Below, in pieces: positions 35,631 to 43,157 of a stretch of 64,000 bases of DNA. Below the pieces are notes generated by a model that saw nothing but the letters and a program-made list of their open reading frames with translations, searched no databases and had not been told where the DNA came from. This DNA is from RGZA01 sp964568585. Lineage in GTDB: Bacteria; Pseudomonadota; Alphaproteobacteria; UBA9219; RGZA01. The stretch is taken from NCBI GenBank assembly GCA_964568585.1, contig CAZMQI010000001.1:1-64000 (forward strand). Reading direction: 5' to 3'. A program made the position numbers and the translations under genes. Within the stretch, counting starts at the first letter, position 1; the number at the start of each line of letters is the position of its first letter.

Positions 35631-36527
35631 ATGCTTTTTTCTGATAATAACCACTGGCGTTTTGGCTGGGGCAGAGAAGGCCTTTATAATTTTGATGAGC
35701 AGGATTTACCGCTTTGGGTAAAATTTGGTCCATGCACCACACAACCAAAAACCTTTGATATCGAAATTAGCAATGCCGTTAAGAAAATTGCAGCGGCAGC
35801 CACCAAACCAATTTATGTTGCGATGAGCGGCGGCATTGATAGTGAGATGGTCGCGCGCGCCATGTTAAAAGAAAAAATTCCATTCACACCTCTAATTTTA
35901 CAGTACGAAAAAAGCTACAATAAAATGGATATTATTTATGCGTTTGAGTTCTGTAAGCAGCGGAATATTACGCCAGAAATTGTGCCGTTCGAAATTATCA
36001 AATTTTTCCGAGACTGCGTAAATACGCCCTATATCCTCAATAATTGCGCGCATATTATGCATATGCAGATTATGCGTATCGCAGCGAGCTTGGGCGGGAT
36101 GGCGGTTATCGGCGTGGGCGAACAACGCTATGAAAAATCAAATGGGGAAATCTATATTCCAGTGCCGCAGGAGCGCATTGCCGTTACCCATTTTATGCAT
36201 GCAGAAAACGTAGAGGGTGTCTCAGCTTTCTATTGCTACACCCCGGAAATGATGTACAGCCTATTATTGGAAGCAAAAGCACATGGCTTTGAAGGTATGG
36301 AAAGGTTTGCTCATAACATCAAAGATGGGATTTACCGAAAATATTGGCCAGACATGGTCAAGCGGCCAAAATATTCGGGTTTTGAATTAGTAGAAGATAG
36401 TAGAATTGAAGCGCAGCAACTTCTGCAAAGAAAATATGCATCAAAGCTTGTTAAATTTGCCATACCCATGTTCGAGTTGGAGCAACAGCTCAGCGGCGAG
36501 ACTGGCGCATTGAGTATTAAATACTAA
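35631..36527 (+). CDS. Unknown PP-loop ATP-pyrophosphatase family protein
   Basis: A 298-residue protein with a clear PP-loop, S66-G-G-I-D-S71, preceded by the hydrophobic strand IYVAM, the ATP-binding motif of N-type ATP pyrophosphatases (asparagine synthase, QueC, GMP synthase, TtcA). No Cys-x-x-Cys pair, glutaminase domain or QueC zinc motif is seen. The reaction would be AMP-forming activation of a substrate, but the substrate is unknown. The first 30 residues are aromatic-rich. The gene is isolated, 61 nt after the acyl-CoA dehydrogenase, and its stop overlaps the stop of a 27-codon gene on the other strand. Confidence 0.7.
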   Translation: MLFSDNNHWRFGWGREGLYNFDEQDLPLWVKFGPCTTQPKTFDIEISNAVKKIAAAATKPIYVAMSGGIDSEMVARAMLKEKIPFTPLILQYEKSYNKMDIIYAFEFCKQRNITPEIVPFEIIKFFRDCVNTPYILNNCAHIMHMQIMRIAASLGGMAVIGVGEQRYEKSNGEIYIPVPQERIAVTHFMHAENVEGVSAFYCYTPEMMYSLLLEAKAHGFEGMERFAHNIKDGIYRKYWPDMVKRPKYSGFELVEDSRIEAQQLLQRKYASKLVKFAIPMFELEQQLSGETGALSIKY

Positions 36528-36607
36528 GCTTTGTGTTTGCCGTATTTGGTGGTTTGCCAAGCAAAGAATGCCACACCAGCCAGCACAAGAATAAGATCCA
36601 TACCCAT
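36524..36607 (-). CDS. 27-residue single-span membrane protein
   Basis: A small frame encoding MGMDLILVLAGV then AFFAWQTTKYGKHKA. Residues 3-17 are hydrophobic and the tail is positively charged (K, K, H, K), as expected of a small inner-membrane protein. GGGAG lies 6 nt before the ATG, a good Shine-Dalgarno placement. It sits 60 nt downstream of the MCP-Cache gene on the same strand and overlaps the PP-loop gene's stop by 4 nt. No homologue is recognised. Confidence 0.6.
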   Translation of the reverse strand: MGMDLILVLAGVAFFAWQTTKYGKHKA

Positions 36608-36667
36608 AAGAAACTCCCAAAAAAATGCGATAGCTTTGTATAGAACAAAGCTGCCTAATTTTAAAGC

Positions 36668-37690
36668 CTATATTGGCTTTTGTACGATGCAACCATACCA
36701 GCCAAGACCTTTATAAGTTTCATAACCAGGGGTCAGCGCAAAGCCGATGGTATTTCCCTCGGCATCAGTGTAGCTGCCGGCACTTTTCTGCTCGGTCTGT
36801 AATGGAATGGTCTGCTGCAAAATGCCATTGCCATCGGTTGATGCGATGACACGGCACTTACTGTCCAGCAACAAACAACGCGTGCGGTTTTTTTCATCAT
36901 CCGCAAGGCTGATGGAATTCACGACCGCCTGGCTTTGTGATTGCCAATCAAAGAAGATGCCAAGTACGCCAAGAATTTCGCCATGACTGTTGCCATCTTT
37001 TCTGATTGCAGCTGAGTAGGTTGCCACCAGATTGTCTTCCAATAATGCATTCGGCGCGATATCCGCTACAGCATATTCATCGCCGCTTTGGGTATGCATG
37101 GCTTGCTGGAACCAGCTTTCACCACTAACAGACGAGCCTTGGACATTCCCGTATTTTTCAGGGCGACCCGACGCAATCACCTTGCCATGTTTATCCGCCA
37201 CCCATAAATCAAGATAAACGGTATATGCACCCAGAATAACGCCAAGGCGGCGGCTGGCATGGTCGCGGACAATCTCAGTTGGATTTTGCACGCAATCCAC
37301 CACCGCACTATCAGTTGCCCACCACCGGACATCACAGGAACGTTCGTATAAGTTGCGATCGATAATATCAATCATATTGAGCGATAAATCAGCAAGGCGC
37401 TGGCCACGGACATGACTGACGAGGCGCTGCCCCAATTCATTAAGTTCGCCAACGCGTTCGGCCATTTCTTCAGTCAGACTCTTAGAAATAATCCGGATTT
37501 GTTCTGATATTTTGCGTACTTCTTCAGCAACGATTGAAAAACCTTTTCCGGCTTCGCCTGCACGGGCGGCTTCAATCATCGCATTCAGCGCAAGGATTCG
37601 CGTAGTTGCGGTGATAACCTGAATTTCGCCTACCCGTTTACTGGCTAGGTCTGAAACAGCTTGTGAAAGCTTGAGAATCCGCTCTGGCAT
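36668..37690 (-). CDS. Soluble methyl-accepting chemotaxis-like protein with C-terminal Cache domain
   Basis: A 340-residue cytoplasmic signalling protein with the reverse of the usual MCP order. Residues 20-90 contain the hairpin-tip signature of the MCP signalling domain (ALNAMIEAARAGEAGKGF, EEVRKIS); this is a short version. After a linker, residues 120-340 form a Cache-type sensor (LWVADKHGKVIASGRP, GESWFQQAM, LGVLGIFFDW, LGWYGCIVQKP). There is no transmembrane segment, so the ligand is presumably intracellular. No che genes are nearby. A region with the motif RNLYERSCDVRWWATD links the domains. Confidence 0.82.
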   Translation of the reverse strand: MPERILKLSQAVSDLASKRVGEIQVITATTRILALNAMIEAARAGEAGKGFSIVAEEVRKISEQIRIISKSLTEEMAERVGELNELGQRLVSHVRGQRLADLSLNMIDIIDRNLYERSCDVRWWATDSAVVDCVQNPTEIVRDHASRRLGVILGAYTVYLDLWVADKHGKVIASGRPEKYGNVQGSSVSGESWFQQAMHTQSGDEYAVADIAPNALLEDNLVATYSAAIRKDGNSHGEILGVLGIFFDWQSQSQAVVNSISLADDEKNRTRCLLLDSKCRVIASTDGNGILQQTIPLQTEQKSAGSYTDAEGNTIGFALTPGYETYKGLGWYGCIVQKPI

Positions 37691-37878
37691 GGGTCATTCC
37701 TAGTGTTAGGTTGGGTAGTCTTTGCACATCCACAACTAAATAAAAATTATAAAATAATAATTAAGGTTGTAAAATCCTTTTTTTTACGCCAGTGTTAGCT
37801 CCCGTGTCATCAGGTGATTGTTTTTACGCAAAACCTGTCTTTTCGTCCATACCTTCATACGACATGGGAAATAAAAAA

Positions 37879-39228
37879 ATGGGAAACATCAAAACTAAAG
37901 CGTTTGGGGGCTTGGCAGTGATTGCTGCGCTTGCACTTACCCCACTACAAGCCTTTGCAGAAACCGCAGCTGCTGCGCCGAATCCACTGAACAGCGGGGA
38001 TACGGCATGGATGCTTTGTGCAACCGCCCTCGTTCTAATGATGACGATTCCTGCCCTCGCCCTTTTCTACGGTGGTCTGGTTCGTAAACAAAATGCGCTT
38101 GCTACCTCTATGCAAAGTTTTGCCACCTGCTGTTTGGTTGCGGTGCTTTGGGTCGTGGTTGGCTACAGTCTGAGCTTTACCAACGGCACAACCACACTGC
38201 CAGATGGCTCAACCTTCATCGGTGACTTCAGCCGTCTGTTCTTTACTGGCGTCGATCACACCGTCGCCTTCGTTCTTGGTGCTGGTCTTGATAATGCTGT
38301 TAAGACAACGATTCCTGAACCGCTGTACATGATTTTCCAAATGACCTTTGCGATTATCACGCCAGCGCTGATTGCCGGTGCATTTGCAGACCGTATCAAA
38401 TTCTCTGCGCTGCTCGTATTCATGGGCGCATGGTCAATTCTGGTATACGCACCAATTGCCCACTGGGTATGGTCACCTGCAGGCTGGTTGTTCAAGATGG
38501 GCGCGCTTGATTATGCGGGTGGTACCGTTGTGCACATCAACGCCGGTGTTGCGGGTCTTGTCGCTGCAATCATGATTGGTCGCCGCAATGCAAGCACCAG
38601 CCAACATGCTCCTTACAACGTAATCTTCAGCCTCATTGGCGCATCATTGCTGTGGGTTGGCTGGATTGGTTTTAATGCTGGCTCTGCACTTGCTGCTGAC
38701 GGTCGTGCCGCTATGGCCGCAACCGTTACCATCGTTGCTGCTGCTACCGCTGCTATCAGCTGGATGGCTGTGGAATGGTCCGATCGTGGCCGCCCCAGCA
38801 TCTCCGGTAAAATCACTGGTGCTGTTGCAGGTCTGGTTGGCGTCACCCCAGCTTCGGGCTTTGTTAACGTGGAAGGCGCGCTCGCGATTGGTTTCATCAC
38901 CGGCGTACTTTGCTACCTCTCCGCAACTCGTTTGAAGAACATCTTCAAATATGATGACAGCCTTGATTGCTTCGGCGTTCACGGCGTTGGTGGGATCATC
39001 GGCGCAGTGCTTACGGGTGTGTTTGCATCCAAAGCCATCGGCGGCGTTGCTGGCGGCATGGATCAAATATTGATCCAGCTGGCTGCAGTTGGCGCGACCA
39101 TCGCGTGGTGTGCTATTGTTTCCTTCATCATCCTGAAGATCATCGATATGACGATGGGTCTTCGTGTGGATGCTGAAACCGAGCAACGCGGTCTGGATGA
39201 AACACTCCATGGCGAGCAAATCCACTAA
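37879..39228 (+). CDS. amtB: Ammonium transporter AmtB
   Basis: Inner-membrane ammonium channel of 449 residues. A cleavable signal peptide (about 1-26, ending LQAFA) precedes eleven membrane segments. Typical Amt stretches are PALALFYGGLVRKQNALAT, FAIITPALIAGAFADRIKFS, DYAGGTVVHINAGVAGL (pore histidine) and CFGVHGVGGIIGAVLTG (second pore histidine). The start ATG at 37879 is chosen because GGGA lies nine bases upstream and it opens the signal peptide; a frame from 37792 is longer but lacks support. No glnK/glnB gene accompanies it, which is unusual. A perfect terminator follows. Confidence 0.95.
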   Translation: MGNIKTKAFGGLAVIAALALTPLQAFAETAAAAPNPLNSGDTAWMLCATALVLMMTIPALALFYGGLVRKQNALATSMQSFATCCLVAVLWVVVGYSLSFTNGTTTLPDGSTFIGDFSRLFFTGVDHTVAFVLGAGLDNAVKTTIPEPLYMIFQMTFAIITPALIAGAFADRIKFSALLVFMGAWSILVYAPIAHWVWSPAGWLFKMGALDYAGGTVVHINAGVAGLVAAIMIGRRNASTSQHAPYNVIFSLIGASLLWVGWIGFNAGSALAADGRAAMAATVTIVAAATAAISWMAVEWSDRGRPSISGKITGAVAGLVGVTPASGFVNVEGALAIGFITGVLCYLSATRLKNIFKYDDSLDCFGVHGVGGIIGAVLTGVFASKAIGGVAGGMDQILIQLAAVGATIAWCAIVSFIILKIIDMTMGLRVDAETEQRGLDETLHGEQIH

Positions 39229-39260
39229 TTAGTCCTTATATATCAAGGACTTTACGATTA

Positions 39261-39292
39261 AACCGGCCTCCGTCATCGGAGGCCGGTTTTTT
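39261..39292 (+). terminator. Rho-independent terminator after amtB
   Basis: AACCGGCCTCCG (39261-39272) pairs perfectly with CGGAGGCCGGTT (39277-39288) around a TCAT loop, and TTTTTT spans 39287-39292. Twelve uninterrupted base pairs make it very stable. Confidence 0.95.
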
Positions 39293-39313
39293 GTTAATTT
39301 CTGGGGTTATTAA

Positions 39314-39343
39314 TTGACTTATATGCAGGGTTATCAGTATGTT
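39314..39343 (+). promoter_or_regulatory. Candidate promoter of rpmG
   Basis: TTGACT (39314-39319), 18 nt, TATGTT (39338-39343), 31 nt before the rpmG ATG. The -35 box is one mismatch from consensus. Confidence 0.55.
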
Positions 39344-39374
39344 CACGCATCAAATTCAATAGGATTAGTAAAAA

Positions 39375-39548
39375 ATGGCAAAAGTTAAAAACGCAATTCA
39401 GATGGTTAGCTCAGAAGGCACGGGCTTTTTCTACACAACAAAGAAGAACCCACGCAAAGCTGAAAAGCTGAAGCTAAAGAAATATGATCCGGTAAAGCGC
39501 AAGCATGTTGAATTTACCGAAAGCAAAATTTCACGCGCGAAGAAGTAA
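39375..39548 (+). CDS. rpmG: 50S ribosomal protein L33
   Basis: A 57-residue basic protein starting MAKVKNAIQMVSSEGTGFF and containing YTTKKNPRK and KRKHVEFTESKI, characteristic of bacterial L33. This is the zinc-free type: no cysteines are present. It lies between the amtB terminator and rlmJ. The rlmJ ATG is 15 nt after its stop. Confidence 0.95.
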   Translation: MAKVKNAIQMVSSEGTGFFYTTKKNPRKAEKLKLKKYDPVKRKHVEFTESKISRAKK

Positions 39549-39563
39549 GCTTCTTCTTCCAGC

Positions 39564-40385
39564 ATGAATTACAGACATCATTTTCATGCTGGATCGCTTG
39601 CCGATATCGTCAAGCATATCACCCTATCGCATCTCCTGAAACGGCTGCATCAAAAGCCTGCGCCCTTTTGCGTCATTGATACGCATGCGGCGGCGGGCCT
39701 TTATGATTTGCGCCATGAAGATGCATCGAAAACCGGCGAAGCCGAAGCTGGGATTATCCCTTATTTAAAACTACCCGCATCGCCTGAACATGCGCCGTTC
39801 AACGATGTGCTGAACAAGCTTGGCAAAGACACCTATCCAGGCTCACCCGCCATCATCCAGCACTATCTGCGCGAGCAGGACAAGATGGTGGCGATTGAAA
39901 AGCACCCCGACGAAGCAGCAAAACTGCAAGCCGCACTTGGCAATGTCCCGCGCATTACCATTCACACCCGCGATGCGTGGGGCGCTATGCGTGCTCTTAT
40001 CCCTACACCGGAAAAACGGTTATTGGTGTTCATCGACCCGCCCTATGAACAACCGGATGAAAACGAACAAGCATTCAAAGCCATCACCACCGCTCATGCC
40101 AAAATGAGCCATGCGATATTCGTACTGTGGTATCCATTAAAAGACGCGGTGGAAACAGGCGTTTTACAGGAACGCTTTGCCAGCTGTGGCATCAAGAAGA
40201 TTTTACGCGCAGACGTTCCATTCTCGAACAAGGTATTGCCAAACAAGATGAATGGCAGCGGGATGATCATCATCAACCCGCCATTCCAGATTGAGGATGA
40301 TTTGCGCGCAGCCTATGCCGCGCTAAAGCCGTTATGCGCCAGCGGCACAAAGCCAGCCATGATTGATTGGTTAGCGGGCGAGTGA
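39564..40385 (+). CDS. rlmJ: 23S rRNA (adenine(2030)-N(6))-methyltransferase RlmJ
   Basis: Methylates A2030 of 23S rRNA. The 273-residue product starts with the family N-terminus MNYRHHFHAGSLADIVKH, which contacts the substrate. The SAM-dependent methyltransferase motif IV reads IDPPYEQP, and the DTHAAAGLYDL stretch is motif I. It is close behind rpmG, so the pair may be cotranscribed, and it converges with argC (stop codons adjacent, with no gap). Confidence 0.92.
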   Translation: MNYRHHFHAGSLADIVKHITLSHLLKRLHQKPAPFCVIDTHAAAGLYDLRHEDASKTGEAEAGIIPYLKLPASPEHAPFNDVLNKLGKDTYPGSPAIIQHYLREQDKMVAIEKHPDEAAKLQAALGNVPRITIHTRDAWGAMRALIPTPEKRLLVFIDPPYEQPDENEQAFKAITTAHAKMSHAIFVLWYPLKDAVETGVLQERFASCGIKKILRADVPFSNKVLPNKMNGSGMIIINPPFQIEDDLRAAYAALKPLCASGTKPAMIDWLAGE

Positions 40386-41435
40386 TTAAGGGAACATTGC
40401 GACGGCATCAAGACCTGTCGTTTCCGGCAAGCCAAACATCGCGTTCATATTCTGCACGGCCTGACCCGATGCACCTTTCACAAGGTTATCTTCGGCCGCG
40501 ATGATAACCGCTCTGCCAGAAATCCGGTCAGCCGCAACACCAATCATGCACAGATTGCTGCCGCGAGTGTGACGCGTTGCTGGAACGGTGCCGAATGGCA
40601 GCACCTTCACGAATGCTTCACCCTTATAGGTCTTTTCCAGTTCCGCATGCAAATCTTGCGCGGTCTTTCCTGCTGCCAGCTTCACATAGATGCTGGACAA
40701 AATACCGCGGTTCATTGGCATCAAATGCGGGGTAAAGTTCACCGTTACAGTTGCGCCAGCAGCATCCGACAGGCCTTGTTCGATTTCAGGCGTGTGGCGG
40801 TGCGTGGCGATACCATAGGCATGGATGCCTTCGCCAACTTCAGCATACAGACTGCCCTGCTTTGCTTCACGGCCAGCGCCAGTGACGCCCGACTTACTGT
40901 CGATGATGATATCATCCTTGGAAATCAACTTGGCTTTGAGTAATGGCATCAACGGCAATTGCGCGGAGGTTGGATAGCAACCGGGGTTCGCCACCAACCG
41001 CGCTTTCTTCACCTGCTCCCGGTACATTTCGGTAAGGCCATAGACGGCTTCTTTTTGGAGTGCGGTTGCCTTATGTGCCTGGCCATAGGTCGCGGCATAG
41101 GTTTCCACATTCGCCAATCTGAAATCCGCCGATAAATCGACGATCTTCACGCTTTTTGGCAATGCGGAAATAACATCCTGCGTGGTGCCATGTGGCAGGC
41201 AACAGAACACCAAATCGATTTTTGAAAAATCAACTGCATCAATCTTCACCAGCATCGGCAGATTTTCGAATGTCAGATGCGGTAATACCGCACCAATTGG
41301 CTGACCAGCATTTTTTTCAGCCGTTAAGGCAACGATTTCCGCATTGGGGTGGCGCACTAAAAAACGCAACAGTTCTGCGCCCGTATACCCACTTGCACCC
41401 AAGATTGCGATTTTGATTTTCTGTGTAGTTGCCAT
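40386..41435 (-). CDS. argC: N-acetyl-gamma-glutamyl-phosphate reductase ArgC
   Basis: Reduces N-acetylglutamyl phosphate with NADPH in arginine biosynthesis. The 349 residues begin MATTQKIKIAILGASGYTGAELLRFL (Rossmann GxSGYTG). The catalytic cysteine lies in NPGCYPTSAQL, and GVTGAGREA and HRHTPEIEQ are family signatures. A frame starting at 41471 would add twelve residues, but ATG 41435 fits the family. It lies downstream of rplM-rpsI, a common alphaproteobacterial order, but a terminator separates it from rpsI. Confidence 0.95.
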   Translation of the reverse strand: MATTQKIKIAILGASGYTGAELLRFLVRHPNAEIVALTAEKNAGQPIGAVLPHLTFENLPMLVKIDAVDFSKIDLVFCCLPHGTTQDVISALPKSVKIVDLSADFRLANVETYAATYGQAHKATALQKEAVYGLTEMYREQVKKARLVANPGCYPTSAQLPLMPLLKAKLISKDDIIIDSKSGVTGAGREAKQGSLYAEVGEGIHAYGIATHRHTPEIEQGLSDAAGATVTVNFTPHLMPMNRGILSSIYVKLAAGKTAQDLHAELEKTYKGEAFVKVLPFGTVPATRHTRGSNLCMIGVAADRISGRAVIIAAEDNLVKGASGQAVQNMNAMFGLPETTGLDAVAMFP

Positions 41436-41490
41436 AGCCGTATTCCAATAATAATATTTCGAAAGACCCAAAAGACCAGACCCAAAAAGA

Positions 41491-41516
41491 AAAGGGCGCC
41501 ATTTCTGACGCCCTTT
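41491..41516 (-). terminator. Terminator between rpsI and argC
   Basis: AAAGGGCG (41491-41498) pairs with CGCCCTTT (41509-41516) around a 10-nt loop. In the minus direction the stem ends in TTTTCTTTTTGG. A- and T-runs flank both sides, so it could act in either direction. It ends the rplM-rpsI transcript. Confidence 0.8.
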
Positions 41517-41540
41517 TTTCCAAATCTGGAAAGATATGCG

Positions 41541-42020
41541 TCAGCGTTTGCTGAACTGGTAACGACGACGTGCTTTTGCACGACCGTACTTCTTACGTTC
41601 AACCATACGGGAATCGCGGGTCAGTAATCCAGCCTTCTTCAAGGTGGTACGCAATTCAGGGTCAAGATAGGTCAAAGCGCGGCTGATGCCATGCTTAACC
41701 GCACCTGCTTGGCCTGAAAGACCACCGCCAGCAACCAATACTTCAACGTCGTATTGGCCAGTGCGGTTGGAAACGCCGAATGGCTGTTGCACAATCATCT
41801 GCAATACGGGGCGTGCGAAGTATTCCTTCACATCGCGGCCATTGATGGTGATCTTGCCTTTACCTGGCTTTACCCATGTACGAGCGGTTGCATCCTTGCG
41901 GCGGCCCGTTGCATAAGCACGGCCTTTTGCATCGATGCGAATTTTAACAATCTTAGCTGGCTCTTCCTTCTTGGGGCGGAGCGCTTCGATTTCGGTGATA
42001 GCTTTAATAGCAGCGGTCAT
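41541..42020 (-). CDS. rpsI: 30S ribosomal protein S9
   Basis: A 159-residue S9 with the typical C-terminus ending RAKARRRYQFSKR. The AYATGRRKDATARTWVKPGKG and GGGLSGQAGAVKHGISRAL stretches are diagnostic. About thirty extra residues precede the core, as in many alphaproteobacteria. It overlaps rplM by 4 nt and is cotranscribed with it. Confidence 0.97.
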   Translation of the reverse strand: MTAAIKAITEIEALRPKKEEPAKIVKIRIDAKGRAYATGRRKDATARTWVKPGKGKITINGRDVKEYFARPVLQMIVQQPFGVSNRTGQYDVEVLVAGGGLSGQAGAVKHGISRALTYLDPELRTTLKKAGLLTRDSRMVERKKYGRAKARRRYQFSKR

Positions 42021-42505
42021 TTAGCGATCCTCTTATTCTTTGGATTTGCAGCAGCAAAGTTCAATACAACTGGTTGTTGTGCTTCATGGGTGTGTTTAGG
42101 ACCCTTGAACAAACGCAGATTGGTCAATTGTTTACGGCCCAAGGAACCCTTTGGCAGCATGCGTTCAACAGCTTTTTGAATAGCGCGTTCAGGAAAACGG
42201 CTGTTCAAGATGTAGCCCATGGTGCGTTCTTTAATACCGCCAGCATAACCGGTGTGGTAATAGAACACTTTGTTCTTCAGCTTGTTGCCGGTCAACTTTA
42301 CCTTTTCGGCATTGATGATGATGACGTTATCGCCGCAATCAACGCTTGGGGAAAAAGTTGTCTTGTTCTTACCGCGCAAGATGGTCGCAACTTCTGCAGC
42401 CAAGCGGCCGAGAATAACGCCGTCAGCGTCAATCAAGATCCATTTTTTCTGCGCTGGGGCGTCTTCAACGCGCATCGCAAAAGATTTCATATCGTTTATT
42501 TTCAT
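42017..42505 (-). CDS. rplM: 50S ribosomal protein L13
   Basis: A 162-residue L13 with the family stretches KKWILIDADGVILGRLA, VDCGDNVIIINAEKVKLTG and KLKNKVFYYHTGYAGG. AGGTGA lies 6 nt before the ATG at 42505. It is the first gene of the rplM-rpsI operon. A promoter with a perfect TTGACA is immediately upstream. Confidence 0.97.
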   Translation of the reverse strand: MKINDMKSFAMRVEDAPAQKKWILIDADGVILGRLAAEVATILRGKNKTTFSPSVDCGDNVIIINAEKVKLTGNKLKNKVFYYHTGYAGGIKERTMGYILNSRFPERAIQKAVERMLPKGSLGRKQLTNLRLFKGPKHTHEAQQPVVLNFAAANPKNKRIAK

Positions 42506-42537
42506 TTGGTCTCACCTAGTTATTTATAAGTGACGTG

Positions 42538-42567
42538 TTTGTAGGGGATATAGGCGCTTCCTGTCAA
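42538..42567 (-). promoter_or_regulatory. Promoter of rplM-rpsI
   Basis: On the minus strand a perfect -35 TTGACA (42567-42562) and a weaker -10 TACAAA (42543-42538) are separated by 18 nt. The -10 box lies 33 nt before the rplM ATG. Confidence 0.55.
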
Positions 42568-42619
42568 TATAAACATGCGTTTATTATGTGTGGTAATATA
42601 ATACCGCATCTATTTGCCG

Positions 42620-42946
42620 CTATTGCGAGATTTCGCCCAGTAACCATGCGCGGTAAGCATCGTTAACATCGGTCACATTCAGCGCGGCGATACATGGCGT
42701 ATCGTATGAATGAAGCGTGCGAACCGCCTCCTCCACCGCCTTGAACTGGTCGTTGGTAGTTTTTAAAATAAGCACGGCTTCGTTATCGCTGCGTATTTGC
42801 CCTTCCCATGTGTAAACCGACGTCATCACGGGGAATATATTCGCGCATGCGGCCAGTTTTTTTTCGACCACCGCGTGCGCGATAGTTTCCGCCTGCGCTC
42901 CATCCTTGCACGTGACGTATATAAAGATGATGCGGGGTTCAGCCAT
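42620..42946 (-). CDS. cutA: Divalent-cation tolerance protein CutA
   Basis: A 108-residue PII-like trimeric protein with the family motifs FIYVTCKDGAQAETIA, KKLAACANIFPVMTSVYTWEG and EAVLILKTT. Function is linked to divalent metal tolerance in E. coli but is not well defined. It lies alone between rplM and tRNA-Pro on the same strand. Confidence 0.93.
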   Translation of the reverse strand: MAEPRIIFIYVTCKDGAQAETIAHAVVEKKLAACANIFPVMTSVYTWEGQIRSDNEAVLILKTTNDQFKAVEEAVRTLHSYDTPCIAALNVTDVNDAYRAWLLGEISQ

Positions 42947-42972
42947 GATTTAATAGCAGGGTTTTTGATAAA

Positions 42973-43049
42973 TGGTCGGAACGACAGGATTTGAACCTGC
43001 GACCCCAAGTCCCCCAGACTTGTGCGCTACCAGGCTGCGCCACGTTCCG
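42973..43049 (-). tRNA. tRNA-Pro (anticodon GGG)
   Basis: A complete 77-nt tRNA with encoded CCA (42973-42975). The acceptor strand starts CGGAACG, and the anticodon stem-loop CAAGT-CTGGGGG-ACTTG gives GGG, reading CCC and CCU. The T arm (GCAGG-TTCAAAT-CCTGT) is intact. Confidence 0.96.
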
Positions 43050-43157
43050 TCACTAAAGAAAGGGCAGTGGTAAGGCTTTTATGACAAAGCGTGCCCTCTT
43101 GTAATCAGTCTTATAGCTAAAAGAATGCCGTCTGGCAAATGGCGTGTAATTGTGGCT

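Noticed and set aside
37711..37727. Sigma-54-like sequence (TTGG...TTGCA) between the MCP gene and amtB
   Set aside because: The GG and GC elements are separated by 9 nt; a -24/-12 promoter needs 10.
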